A stretch of 64,000 nt of DNA. Source: Actinocorallia herbida (GTDB lineage: Bacteria > Actinomycetota > Actinomycetes > Streptosporangiales > Streptosporangiaceae). The position numbers were made by a program, and so were the translations under genes. This document shows, piece after piece, positions 1-8,196 of the stretch (positions are counted from its first letter, which is position 1; every line of letters begins with the position of its first letter). Location of the stretch: NCBI RefSeq assembly GCF_003751225.1, contig NZ_RJKE01000001.1, positions 4,402,001 to 4,466,000 of the forward strand, in the 5' to 3' direction. The notes below the pieces were generated by a model, which was not told the origin of the DNA, did not search any database, and saw only the letters and a program-made list of their open reading frames with translations.

Positions 1-244
1 CCTCACCGGACTGCGGCCCCACCTCGACGGCCTCGCCGACCTCGCCCGCCGGCTGCGCGGCGAGTCCCCGGGGGGCGGCGCCGTCCTCGAGATCGTGCGC
101 TGCTTCACCGACGAACGGCCTCCGTCCGGCGAGGCGGACGGCCCCGACCTGTTCGGCCGGCACCTCGATACGGACGTGCTGGACTTCCTCATCGAGACCG
201 GTGCTTCTTCGGACGTCGACGAATACGACCTCACCGGCGACTGA
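1..244 (+). CDS. C-terminal fragment of an unidentified protein
   Basis: Only the last 80 codons lie in the window; the gene enters from the left edge and ends at a TGA. The visible tail is hydrophilic and acidic, with no membrane segment, and finishes in YDLTGD. Codon use matches the neighbouring genes, with G or C in nearly every third position, so it looks like real coding sequence. No family motif is visible and the rest of the gene would be needed to name it. Confidence 0.6.
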   Translation, partial: LTGLRPHLDGLADLARRLRGESPGGGAVLEIVRCFTDERPPSGEADGPDLFGRHLDTDVLDFLIETGASSDVDEYDLTGD

Positions 245-436
245 CTCACCCTCACCCCCGATCGGCCTCGAACGGCTCCGCGCCGGTCAGGCCAGAGAGG
301 CCTTGACTCGTCAAGGAAGGCGTCCGGCGCATCCGGCCGCAGCCGGAACGAGCGCGTCCACTCGCCGGGCGGGTTCGCGGCCGTGCCTCCCCGTGGTTGG
401 ACGCACCACCGTCTTCCGCCGAGCAACCGCACGGCG

Positions 437-1045
437 TCACAGGGGTGGGGGCGGGGCCTGGAGTGCGGCCGACAGCATGGCGGTGAGATCGGCGGTGAAG
501 GCGGCGTGCGGGAGGAGGTGGGGTTCGGGGCGGGCGGCGCGGTCGGCGAGGGCCGCGGTGAGGAAGGCGATGAGGGCGGCGACGCGTTCCAGGGCGACGG
601 GCTCGGGGAGACGCGCGGCCAGGGACTTCTCCAGGACGGAGAGCTGACGGGCGATCTCGGTGCCCGCGAGGAACGGCGGGGCCTCACGGGTGCGGACGCC
701 CGCCTGGCCGGAGACCTGGGCGACGACGCGCAGGAAGTCCCGGCCCTCCTCGGTCTCCAGCTCCGCCGCGATCGGTTCGACGATCGCCGCGACGACCCCC
801 CGGACATCGGCGCCCGCGAGGTCGGCGGACGCGCGGACGGGCTCCATCCGGTCCATCCCCGCGCGCAGGATCGCCTCGAGCAGGCCCTCGCGTGAGCCGA
901 AGTGGTAGGTGATCGCCGAGTCGTTGGCCTGGCCCGCGAGCCAGACGATGTCGCGCGTCTTGGCGGCGGCCACGCCCTGCTCGGCGAACAGCCGGGCCCC
1001 GGCCTGCACGAGCCTGGCCCTGGTCTCGGTTGCGTTCCTGGCCAT
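437..1045 (-). CDS. TetR/AcrR family transcriptional regulator
   Basis: A 202-residue protein of normal TetR length. A helix-turn-helix domain occupies about residues 8-55 (ETRARLVQAGARLFAEQGV, then TRDIVWLAG and ITYHFGSREGLL). The remaining helical domain should bind a ligand that cannot be read from sequence. It is divergent from a P450 gene with only 79 bp between the starts, and that gap carries two matched operator-like dyads, so it probably represses itself and the P450. It ends in a run of prolines. Confidence 0.9.
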   Translation of the reverse strand: MARNATETRARLVQAGARLFAEQGVAAAKTRDIVWLAGQANDSAITYHFGSREGLLEAILRAGMDRMEPVRASADLAGADVRGVVAAIVEPIAAELETEEGRDFLRVVAQVSGQAGVRTREAPPFLAGTEIARQLSVLEKSLAARLPEPVALERVAALIAFLTAALADRAARPEPHLLPHAAFTADLTAMLSAALQAPPPPL

Positions 1046-1055
1046 GGGGTGATAC

Positions 1056-1086
1056 TAACAGAGGGCGTTAATAACGAGTGCCGTTA
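1056..1086. promoter_or_regulatory. Tandem TetR-type operator dyads between TetR and P450
   Basis: Two 15-bp dyads with the same plan, TAAC-N7-GTTA, sit one base apart (1056-1070 and 1072-1086). Outer arms are perfect in both and inner bases are partly conserved (AGAGGGC and GAGTGCC). The site lies between two divergent starts, which fits binding by the adjacent TetR protein. Binding is inferred. Confidence 0.6.
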
Positions 1087-1124
1087 AATCGTGTGTCGCC
1101 GAATCCGGAACGCGAGGTCCTGCC

Positions 1125-2591
1125 ATGCGTTACGACCCGTTCGATCCCGACTTCCAGTCCGATCCGTATCCCGCGTATCGCGCGCTGCGCGACGCCGATC
1201 CCGTCCATCGGCACGAGTCCCCGCACTATTGGGCGCTGTCCCGGTTCGCCGACATCTGGGAGGCCGTGCGCGATCCCGGCACCTGGTCGTCGGCGCAGGG
1301 CCTCACCTTCTTCCCCGACGAGATCACCGCGCTCGGCCTCGCGCCGACCATCGTCATGCTCGATCCTCCGCGGCACAGCATGCTGCGCCGCCTCGTGTCG
1401 GCGGGGTTCACGCCACGGCGCATAGGCGGGATGGAGGAGCTGCTGCGCGCGTTCGTCCGCGAGCGCCTGGCGCTGATGGAGCGCAAAGCGGCCGACGGCC
1501 GGATCCCCGATCTGCACCGCGACTACGCCTCGCCCCTGCCCACCTTCGCGCTCGCGCACCTGCTCGGCGTGCCCGAGGCCGACCGCACGCGCTTCGATCC
1601 CTGGGTCTCCGCGCTCACCACGATCCAGGACGAGGGCCTGAAGCTCGACGACGAGGCGGCCGTCACCGCGGTGGCCGAGATGTTCGAGTACTTCGGCGCC
1701 GTCATCACCGCCCGCCGCGCCGATCCCGGCGACGATCTCATCAGCGCCCTCACCGCCGCCGAGGTCGAGGGCGAACGCCTCACCGACTGGGACATCCTCG
1801 GGTTCTGTTTCGTCATGGTCGCGGGCGGCAACGACACCACCGGCAACCTCATCTCGCACGGCGTCATGCTGCTCGACGCCGACCACGCCCAGCGCGAACT
1901 CCTCGTCGCCGATCCGTCCCTCATCCCGAACGCCCTGATGGAGTTCCTCCGGCTGGAAGGCTCGGTCCAGGCCCTGGCCCGCACCACCACCCGCCCCGTC
2001 GTGCTGCACGACGTCGAGATCCCCGAGGGCGAGAAGGTGATGATGCTCTACGGCTCGGCGGGCCGCGACGAACGCGAGTACGGCCCCACCGCCGGCGATC
2101 TCGACATCACCCGCTCGATCGGCCGCCACCTCGGCTTCGCCAGCGGCGTCCACTTCTGCATCGGCTCCCACCTGGCCAAACTCCAGGCCCGCATCGCCCT
2201 GGAAGAGCTCTACTCCCGCCACCCCCACATCGGCGTCGACCTCTCCACCGCCGAACGCATCTCCTCCCCCTTCACCCGAGGCTGGCACTCCCTACCCGCC
2301 ACCGGCCTCCTCCCGTCCTTACCGGCCGGGCCGGGCCGCCGTGCCGTGGCGACCCACCTCGGTCCAGCGCGGCGCGGTCCTCGGATGGACGGGCGTAAGC
2401 GTTCGGAGCCGGCCGGAGCGCACACGACGCGCCAGAGCGGGCCGGGGCACCTGTTCGCCTGCGCGAGCGAGGCTCGCGGCGCACCTGGCCTCGCAGAGGG
2501 GCAGTGTGCGATGCGGCGGGCGCGGAGCGTACCGTCGGGCGGGCGGAGAACCGGGGTGAGGGCCGGCACGGCGATGACGGTCGGCCCGTAG
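1125..2591 (+). CDS. Cytochrome P450 with an unusual C-terminal extension
   Basis: A soluble bacterial class I P450 monooxygenase. It has the I-helix oxygen-binding motif AGGNDTT near residues 233-239, the K-helix E273-x-x-R276, and the heme loop FASGVHFCIG with axial Cys345. The substrate is unknown. The family normally ends near residue 395-400, around GWHSLPATGLLPSLP, but this frame continues for about 90 more residues of Arg/Gly/Pro-rich sequence without recognisable structure. That suggests loss of the normal stop or a late frameshift. No ferredoxin gene is adjacent, so electrons must come from elsewhere. The divergent TetR gene is its likely repressor. Confidence 0.88.
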   Translation: MRYDPFDPDFQSDPYPAYRALRDADPVHRHESPHYWALSRFADIWEAVRDPGTWSSAQGLTFFPDEITALGLAPTIVMLDPPRHSMLRRLVSAGFTPRRIGGMEELLRAFVRERLALMERKAADGRIPDLHRDYASPLPTFALAHLLGVPEADRTRFDPWVSALTTIQDEGLKLDDEAAVTAVAEMFEYFGAVITARRADPGDDLISALTAAEVEGERLTDWDILGFCFVMVAGGNDTTGNLISHGVMLLDADHAQRELLVADPSLIPNALMEFLRLEGSVQALARTTTRPVVLHDVEIPEGEKVMMLYGSAGRDEREYGPTAGDLDITRSIGRHLGFASGVHFCIGSHLAKLQARIALEELYSRHPHIGVDLSTAERISSPFTRGWHSLPATGLLPSLPAGPGRRAVATHLGPARRGPRMDGRKRSEPAGAHTTRQSGPGHLFACASEARGAPGLAEGQCAMRRARSVPSGGRRTGVRAGTAMTVGP

Positions 2592-3009
2592 CCACCTGAG
2601 GCAGCCGCCGCGGATCAAGGGGCGGATCCCACGGTCGCCGGGGTGACGATTTCGGGGAGGCCGTGTCTCGGACCGCCCGGACACGGGCCCTCCGCCCGTC
2701 CGAGTGCGGGTGCGGGTGCGAGCGGGGCGTAGCCCGTGCCGAGCCGACACCGGCTGCGGATCGCGATGCCGTCGCGGGTGCGACGGGCGGGCCGGGATGG
2801 CCCGGCACGTCGACACCACCTGCAACGACGCGACGTTCACGAAGAGCCCGCGGACCTCAAGGCCCGGGCCGCCACCGAGGGCGAGAAGGACCCGCTTCTG
2901 GGCGGCGCCGCTGTGCCGCGGCGAGCTGAGGACGGTCCGGTGTCCCCGAGCGCGGCGATGGGGTCGGACTGGCGGTGCGATTGCCAGGGGCCGCTGCGGA
3001 GGGGTGCTG
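2592..3009. other. Gap without an intact gene
   Basis: No open frame here has convincing start, length and codon use. The one region with coding-like codon use, around 2814-2899, is listed separately as a possible antitoxin remnant. No terminator hairpin was recognised. Confidence 0.5.
2814..2899 (+). pseudogene. Possible remnant of a FitA/VapB-type ribbon-helix-helix antitoxin
   Basis: One frame reads LQRRDVHEEPADLKARAATE, which resembles the start of FitA-like antitoxins (LQ-x-RDV-x-E ... LKARAA-x-EG). Codons are GC3-rich. There is no proper start, the similarity stops after about 25 residues, and no PIN-domain toxin follows. Read as a decayed fragment; the match is short and could be chance. 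Confidence 0.22.
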
Positions 3010-4314
3010 TCAGGATTTCCTGCGTTTGACCGTTGGGGGGCGGGTGCGGCGGCGGGTTCGGGGAGGAGGTGCCGGGGTGCGCTGCTGGGAGCGGTGTTTG
3101 AGGGTGGCGGCCAGGGAGGTGGCGGCGAAGCCGACGAGGCCCACGGCGGCGAAGCGGTAGGCGAAGTCCGCGCGGTCGTCGGTGACGAGCTGCGGCGCGA
3201 CGTCGCCGCGGGGGTCGGCGAGGATGGGGAGTTCGGTGCCCTGGCCGTACAGGCGGGGCGCACCCAGGGTGCCGTCGTAGGGGCGGCCTTCGGGGTCGGT
3301 CAGGGTGTACTCGTAGTAGCAGCCCGAGGCGTTCGCATCGGTCTGCTCGCAGACGGTCCCGGCGACGGTGCCGGTCGTGCGGTCGCCGAAGGCGTTCAGG
3401 TAGGCGTCCTTGGGGATGACGCAGCCGCCGATGAAGACCGCCCCGGCGAACAGGAGACCGGTCCAGGCGGGCCACCACGCCTGCTGCCCGTCCACCTTGA
3501 CCTTCGTCGCCGCCGCGAGCAGGAACGGCGCGCCGAGCGCGGCGATCCCGAGCGGCACCCCGAGGATCCACGGGACCGGCGAGGGGAACGCCGCGATCGC
3601 CCAGCCTTCCAGCAGGGAGGCCGCCGCCAGCCCCACGGTGATGAGCGCCGCCCGCACGCCCACGCTCTCCGGCACGAACCGGCGCGGCCCCGCCGCCGTG
3701 GGTGCGCCGCCGCGCGCCTCAGGGGTGCCGCGGCGTGCCGCGAGCTCACCGAGCACCAGCGTCATGGCGACGAGCAGGGTCCAGGCCGCGAACGCCACGA
3801 GGCCGAGGATGTCGTGGTCCCGGTCGTCGGTCTCGGCCGCGAGCCGGGGCTCGAGGATCCCCGCCGGATCGACGACCACGTCCAGCGGGGCCCCCGGCGC
3901 GAGCCCGTCGGCGGCTCCCTCGAGGTCTCCGTCGATCGTGCGCCCGTCGGCTCCGGCCAACCGGTAGACGTCGTAGCCTCCGCGCTTCGTCGTCACATGC
4001 TCCACGCCGACGACGACCGCCTGCGTGCGGTCTCCGGCCGCCCGCAGGTAGAGGTTCGCCGGGACGCCTGCCTGCTGGAGTGCGAGCAGGGGCAGACCCG
4101 CCAGCAGGCAGGTGGCCACCGCCGCCCACGCGGGCCCCCAGTCGTCCAGCAGCATCCACGCCCCCACCAGCGTCAACGCCGCGCCCAGCCCGATCGCGCC
4201 CCCGACGAGCCCGCCCGCCCCCGACGCCCACCCGGTGACCGCGCACACCACGAGCCCGCCGCCCACCAGCACCGCGCCCCGCGCGACGACCTTCCCCCAC
4301 CCGACTCCGCCCAC
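3010..4314 (-). CDS. Multi-pass membrane protein with a duplicated extracytoplasmic domain
   Basis: The open frame extends further upstream, but hydrophobic sequence begins only after the GTG at 4314, which has GGAG six bases before it, giving 434 residues. The protein has several transmembrane stretches and two related soluble segments, near residues 93-160 and 309-375. Each begins GDRT, contains a YxxY/YDVYRL or YYEYTL strand, and ends in a DP-G-x-L/V-x-P-x-L motif. This resembles DUF3592-like membrane proteins. The second copy has two Cys that could pair outside the membrane. The C-terminus is basic and cytoplasmic. Function unknown. Confidence 0.75.
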   Translation of the reverse strand: MGGVGWGKVVARGAVLVGGGLVVCAVTGWASGAGGLVGGAIGLGAALTLVGAWMLLDDWGPAWAAVATCLLAGLPLLALQQAGVPANLYLRAAGDRTQAVVVGVEHVTTKRGGYDVYRLAGADGRTIDGDLEGAADGLAPGAPLDVVVDPAGILEPRLAAETDDRDHDILGLVAFAAWTLLVAMTLVLGELAARRGTPEARGGAPTAAGPRRFVPESVGVRAALITVGLAAASLLEGWAIAAFPSPVPWILGVPLGIAALGAPFLLAAATKVKVDGQQAWWPAWTGLLFAGAVFIGGCVIPKDAYLNAFGDRTTGTVAGTVCEQTDANASGCYYEYTLTDPEGRPYDGTLGAPRLYGQGTELPILADPRGDVAPQLVTDDRADFAYRFAAVGLVGFAATSLAATLKHRSQQRTPAPPPRTRRRTRPPTVKRRKS

Positions 4315-4712
4315 GACACCCTCCGTCTCATCGCCCCGTCGCCGAGTTCGGACGCCGCCCGCTCCCCCAAGGTTCGCCCCACCCCGACCCCCGTTCCCTC
4401 CGTCCACCGGGCCCCCGCCCAGAACCTCTCCGACGAGCAGCTCCTTCACCCACGACGTCCGGGACGAACTCGGCGGCGAGCGCGAGCGCCTGGAACCCGC
4501 CCAGAACACAACGCCGCCCTGAGTACGACGATCCGCACGGGACGATCCGCACGCACAAGGCAGTTCAGGAACGACGGCGCAGCGCCCCGGCACCGTTCCC
4601 CCGAAGACGACGGTCCGGGCGATCGACCCGCGCGCAGGCAGGCCGACAGCGGACCGCGCCCCCGGAGCGACGCTCCGGATGGACGGTCCGGCTCGACGGG
4701 ATGGGTCGGTCG
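4315..4712. other. Gap without a recognisable gene
   Basis: This stretch lies upstream of the membrane protein and downstream of the next leftward gene. Long open frames cross it on both strands but have Arg/Pro/Gly-rich, low-information translations typical of GC-rich shadow frames. No clear terminator or repeat was seen. Confidence 0.5.
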
Positions 4713-5096
4713 TCAGGGCGTGATGGTGCCAGACTCGCTGGGGGCGCCGAGAAAGCGTGTCATCACGGCGTCCAGGAACGCGCCGAAAGCGTCCGGGGTC
4801 TCGACCGTTGCGACTTCGACCACGATCTCGTCGGCGATCAGCAGGTCCAGGTCGGCCCAGCCACCTCGGTAGAGGACGAGCACGAGTTCGGCCTCGCCGT
4901 CCGGGCCGTGTACGCGGAGCCCGAGCGAGTCGGGATCGGTGATGAGGGCACGGTCGTTCTCCAGCCTGTACGGCCACGCCGTGCGCCCGTCCCGCCAGGT
5001 CACAGGACTGACGCCGAGCCCGACCTCCGTCCAGACGGCCGCCCGCGCGACGATCTCGGCGGCGGCTCGATCGAGATCAATGACCCGGTCCATCAT
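4713..5096 (-). CDS. Hypothetical small cytoplasmic protein
   Basis: A 127-residue protein starting MMDRVIDLDRAAAEIVARAA; the second Met, three bases on, is an equally possible start. It is acidic with no signal or membrane segment. Its alternating strand-like stretches (TAWPYRLENDRALI, ELVLVLYRGG) suggest a small alpha/beta fold. The frame is open far upstream, but that part is Arg/Pro-rich shadow. No family recognised. It is divergent from the frameshifted gene to its right. Confidence 0.65.
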   Translation of the reverse strand: MMDRVIDLDRAAAEIVARAAVWTEVGLGVSPVTWRDGRTAWPYRLENDRALITDPDSLGLRVHGPDGEAELVLVLYRGGWADLDLLIADEIVVEVATVETPDAFGAFLDAVMTRFLGAPSESGTITP

Positions 5097-5175
5097 GCGA
5101 CCATTCTCGGTGAATCGGTACGCATACGGGCCGGTCGGGCTCGGAAGACCGGTTGGATCGGCGGGATCGGGCGGG

Positions 5176-5468
5176 GTGCGGGAAGGAGGGGTGGGATACG
5201 GCGTGCACGGGTTCGGGTGTCCGTTCACGGCGGTCGACGGGGGCGAGGTCGATGTGGATCCGGGACCGGAGGCTCCGTCGGTCCGGTTCGACGCCTGGCG
5301 CGGCCGCGGGTTCGCGCAGTCGATCGGGGTGGAGGCGCTGACGTCGCGGAGGTCTCCCGGGCGCTGGACGAGGTGGCCGGGGAGGGAGTGGTCGAGCGGG
5401 TGCCGTCGACGTACGGGTGGTACCTCACGGTGGGGCAGGCGGGTTCGGCGAGGAGGAGTTCGGCGTGA
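5176..5468 (+). pseudogene. Frameshifted DUF6896-like gene
   Basis: Two coding-like segments lie in adjacent frames. The first contains GYGVHGFGCPFTAVDGGEVD and then VRFDAWRGRGFAQS, resembling DUF6896 proteins (HG-x-GC, VD-x-D, FDAWR). The second, from about 5331, reads ADVAEVSRALDEVAGEGVVE and ends naturally at a TGA. A one-base shift near 5325-5345 separates them, either a real mutation or a sequence error. The stop overlaps the GTG of the next gene, so the two were probably translationally coupled. The exact start is uncertain. Confidence 0.5.
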
Positions 5469-5977
5469 TCGTGGTGCAGCGGGTGCGGACGGAGTGGACT
5501 TCGGCCGGGAGAGGGGCTGCGGAGGCGACGGCGCGCGGCCGACTTCCCCGGGCGTTTCCGGTTCCCGTGCCGGACAGGGTGGAGGGGGAGGTGCTCGTGC
5601 ACGAGGTGATGCTTCGGGAGGCCAGGGGGTACGTGCCGCAGGAGGAGGTCCGGGTGCTCCCGAGGCCGGCGGATCTGGGGTGGTTGAGGCTGCGACCGGA
5701 AGCGGATGATGTGGTGCGCGTGGAGCGGCAGCCGGTGCGTGCCTCCTTTCCCGTGATGGGGCGGGTGCTTCCGCTGGCCGGGCTCGGACCGGGGCAGGCG
5801 GTGCGCTACCGGGCGAACTTCCGATGGGCCGGGTACTCGATGACCTGGACGTACTGCGAGTGGACGGTCCAGGTCGCGCGAGAACCGGTGCGGGCGGACC
5901 TGTTCCTCGGGCGCGCGTACGACATGGAGGTCGACGACAGGGTCTCGCTCTACGGCAAGCCCGCCCGCCCGTCATAG
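5465..5977 (+). CDS. Hypothetical protein
   Basis: A 170-residue protein. The GTG start is chosen because AGGAGGAG sits six bases upstream and the start overlaps the preceding stop as GTGA; a longer frame from 5417 lacks such a site. The central part (VPQEEVRVLPRPADLGWLRL) and the Trp/Tyr-rich tail (YRANFRWAGYSMTWTYCEWT) look like a beta-rich soluble fold. No signal peptide or known motif is visible. It forms a two-gene unit with the DUF6896-like gene and ends before a strong hairpin. Confidence 0.68.
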   Translation: MIVVQRVRTEWTSAGRGAAEATARGRLPRAFPVPVPDRVEGEVLVHEVMLREARGYVPQEEVRVLPRPADLGWLRLRPEADDVVRVERQPVRASFPVMGRVLPLAGLGPGQAVRYRANFRWAGYSMTWTYCEWTVQVAREPVRADLFLGRAYDMEVDDRVSLYGKPARPS

Positions 5978-6029
5978 CGGAGGCCATGGCGGTCGCGGCC
6001 GCCCTGACCACCGCCCTCCGTCCTCCTCG

Positions 6030-6063
6030 CCGTCTGCCCGGCCGCGTGCGGCCGGGCAGACGG
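6030..6063. terminator. Bidirectional hairpin terminator
   Basis: A perfect 15-bp stem, CCGTCTGCCCGGCCG, with a CGTG loop lies between two convergent genes. There is no long T tract, as is common in GC-rich actinomycetes. Confidence 0.7.
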
Positions 6064-6142
6064 ACGTCGGCGCCCAGGGGAACGGCCGAAGCGGACAGCG
6101 GCTCCGCGACCGGTGGCGGGCGGCCGGCGACGGGGACGCGGG

Positions 6143-7246
6143 TCAGGCTTCGGGGCCCATCAGCAGGACCGGCTTGATGACGGTCCCCTTGTGGGTGTCG
6201 GCTTCGGCCTGGTTGATCTGGTCGAGCGGGTAGGAGGTGATGAGCTTGTCGAAGGGGAAGAGGCCCTGCTTCCACAGCCCGATGAGGCGGGGGATGAAGA
6301 GCTGCGGGATCGCGTCGCCCTCGTAGACGTAGGTGACGGTCTTCCCGACGAGGCCCGCGGGGTGGACGGTGAACATGTCCATGCCCGCGCCGACGAGGAT
6401 GCACCGGCCGGGACGGTTGAGGACGTCGACGGCGGCGCTCATCGCGGCGGTGACGCCGGTGGTGTCGAAGGTGATGTCGACGCCGGGACCGCCCGCGCGG
6501 ATCTCGGCGGCGAGGTTCGGGTCGGCGCCGTCCACCGCACGGGTGGCGCCGAGCTCCAGCGCGGCCTCGCGCCGGGCGGGGTTGAGGTCGACGGCGACGA
6601 TGTCGCTCGCGCCGGACGCCTTCGCGGCCATGATCGCGGCGAGACCGACCGCGCCGACGCCGAAGACCGCGATCGACTCGCCCGGCGAGAGCTTCGCGGA
6701 GTTGAGGACGGCGCCCGCGCCGGTCTGGATTCCGCAGCCGAGTGGGCCGAGCAGGGCGAGGGGGATGTCCTTGTCGACCTTCACCATGTTCCGCTCGGTC
6801 GCGAGCGTGTACTCGGCGAACGACGACTGGCCGAACCAGCGGCTGGTGAGGGGCGCGCCGGAGGCGTCCTTGGCCGAGCCGGTGCCGTCGGGGCGCAGGC
6901 CCGTCAGGTTGCTCAGCTCGAACAGGGCGCAGTTGGCGGGCGCACCGGAGATGCAGGCCGGGCACTTGCCGCAGTACTCGAAGGTGAGGACGACATGGTC
7001 GCCGGGCTCGACCGCGGTGACGCCGGGGCCGACCGCCTCGACGACCCCGGAACCCTCGTGGCCGAGGACCGCGGGCAGGAACGTCTCGCCGAACACCCCG
7101 GCGCGGCCGAGCTGGTCGGTGTGGCACATGCCCGCGCCGACCACGCGGACCAGCGCCTCCCCCGGTCCCGGCGCGTCGACGGTGACGGTCTCTATGCTGA
7201 AGGCTGCCGCGGTGTCACGGAGGACTGCGGCGCGGGACTCGGTCAT
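6143..7246 (-). CDS. Zinc-dependent NAD(P) alcohol dehydrogenase (class III/aryl-alcohol type)
   Basis: A medium-chain dehydrogenase/reductase of 367 residues oxidising an alcohol to an aldehyde. Catalytic zinc ligands are C41 (GMCHTD), H63-E64 (GHEG) and C171 (GPLGCGIQTG). Structural zinc ligands are C92, C95, C98 and C106. The Rossmann motif GVGAVG is at about 196-201, followed by an acidic residue typical of NAD preference. Start MTESRAAVL is taken because the upstream extension is low-complexity. It looks monocistronic, with a promoter about 150 bp upstream. The layout resembles benzyl-alcohol dehydrogenases, but the substrate cannot be set. Confidence 0.9.
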   Translation of the reverse strand: MTESRAAVLRDTAAAFSIETVTVDAPGPGEALVRVVGAGMCHTDQLGRAGVFGETFLPAVLGHEGSGVVEAVGPGVTAVEPGDHVVLTFEYCGKCPACISGAPANCALFELSNLTGLRPDGTGSAKDASGAPLTSRWFGQSSFAEYTLATERNMVKVDKDIPLALLGPLGCGIQTGAGAVLNSAKLSPGESIAVFGVGAVGLAAIMAAKASGASDIVAVDLNPARREAALELGATRAVDGADPNLAAEIRAGGPGVDITFDTTGVTAAMSAAVDVLNRPGRCILVGAGMDMFTVHPAGLVGKTVTYVYEGDAIPQLFIPRLIGLWKQGLFPFDKLITSYPLDQINQAEADTHKGTVIKPVLLMGPEA

Positions 7247-7400
7247 GCGAAGATCCAATCTGGGGCGGCGGCTCGGCCCGAAGGCCGACGGGCGCACGGA
7301 GCCGGCCCGACAGCCCGGCGAACCGGTCCCCACGGCACACGCCGCGCGGTGCCCTCCTCTGGTCCGCCCCGGCCCGATGACCCACTCCACGCTGCGGCCA

Positions 7401-7428
7401 CTCTTAACCCCGAACCCCGTTCTGTCAA
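7401..7428 (-). promoter_or_regulatory. Candidate sigma70-type promoter for the alcohol dehydrogenase
   Basis: On the minus strand, TTGACA and TAAGAG are separated by 16 bases in a short AT-richer patch, giving a leader of about 150 bases. The rest of the 439-bp gap between the flanking genes shows no gene or repeat. Confidence 0.4.
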
Positions 7429-7685
7429 CGATCACTTACTCCCACCGCGCGCCGATGGCCCGCGGCTCGCGCGGCCTGAAGCCCGGCGCGTTGGCGAACG
7501 GGCCCGAGTCCGCTCTCCCCCTCCGGGCCGGACGCTCGCATCCTCCTACGAGGCGGTGCGCTCCTTCGGCATCGGGCCGGAGGCGCTGCACCCGCGCCCC
7601 TTCCCGACCCCGACCGGAGGAGCGCTGCGGGCGGTCCCCGTTCCAGGCCGCGCCCACGCCGGTGCTGCGGCTCGGGCGGACGGGC

Positions 7686-8099
7686 TCAGTGGTGGGCGTG
7701 GGTGTACTCGTCCAGGCGGCGGAGCATGGCGGCGAGCATGAGGAGGAACATGGCGACGTGCGCGGCGACCATCAGGCCCTCGCCGTCGATGACGTCCAGC
7801 CACAGGAGCGGGAACAGCGGGACGGCCGGGAGGAACATGGCGGCGCACATCTCCAGGGTGGCCGGCCATCCGTGGCCGCGGAAGCGCATCCAGGCGGCCA
7901 TCCCGACGGACATGTCGAAGGCCATGAGGAGGTAGGCGGGCTCCGGGTCGCGTTCGTAGGAGAAGTCGAGGACTCCCAGGGCCGAGCGGAGCATGCCGAG
8001 CAGCAGCATGCCCGCGAACATCGCGAGGACCATCTCCAGGTAGTGGAGCGCGAAGCGCCCCCAGCGCCGGGCCGGCCGTGCCGGCGTCGTCTCTTCCAT
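7686..8099 (-). CDS. Small four-helix membrane protein
   Basis: A 137-residue integral membrane protein starting MEETTPARPARRWGRF. Four hydrophobic helices follow: LEMVLAMFAGMLLLGM, then AYLLMAFDMSVGMAAWM, a Leu/Pro-rich helix with FLPAVPLFPLL, and HVAMFLLMLAAML. It is Met-rich and ends in a His-containing tail (DEYTHAHH) that could bind metal, but this is speculative. It is divergent from the GlxA-type regulator (97 bp between starts), which may control it. Confidence 0.72.
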   Translation of the reverse strand: MEETTPARPARRWGRFALHYLEMVLAMFAGMLLLGMLRSALGVLDFSYERDPEPAYLLMAFDMSVGMAAWMRFRGHGWPATLEMCAAMFLPAVPLFPLLWLDVIDGEGLMVAAHVAMFLLMLAAMLRRLDEYTHAHH

Positions 8100-8161
8100 G
8101 CCCCGACGATCCCGTGCGGGATCCCGGCGGCCCAGCCCGCGGCCGGAACGGGTCCGGAATC

Positions 8162-8190
8162 TTGGACACCAGGTCCGTCCGGCGTAGGGT
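8162..8190 (+). promoter_or_regulatory. Promoter giving a leaderless transcript for the GlxA-type regulator
   Basis: TTGGAC and TAGGGT are separated by exactly 17 bases, and the -10 box ends six bases before the ATG at 8197. Transcription should therefore start at or next to the A of the start codon, and no ribosome site is visible. A 7-bp-arm dyad GATCCCG-TG-CGGGATC lies further upstream at 8108-8123. Confidence 0.55.
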
Positions 8191-8196
8191 CCGGGC

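Noticed and set aside
2704-4872. Open frame of 722 codons on the + strand
   Set aside because: Antisense to the duplicated-domain membrane protein; repetitive Arg/Gly/Pro composition.
4713-7127. Open frame of 804 codons on the - strand
   Set aside because: It is Arg/Pro-rich over most of its length and overlaps the alcohol dehydrogenase. Only the end from 5096 is kept as a small gene.
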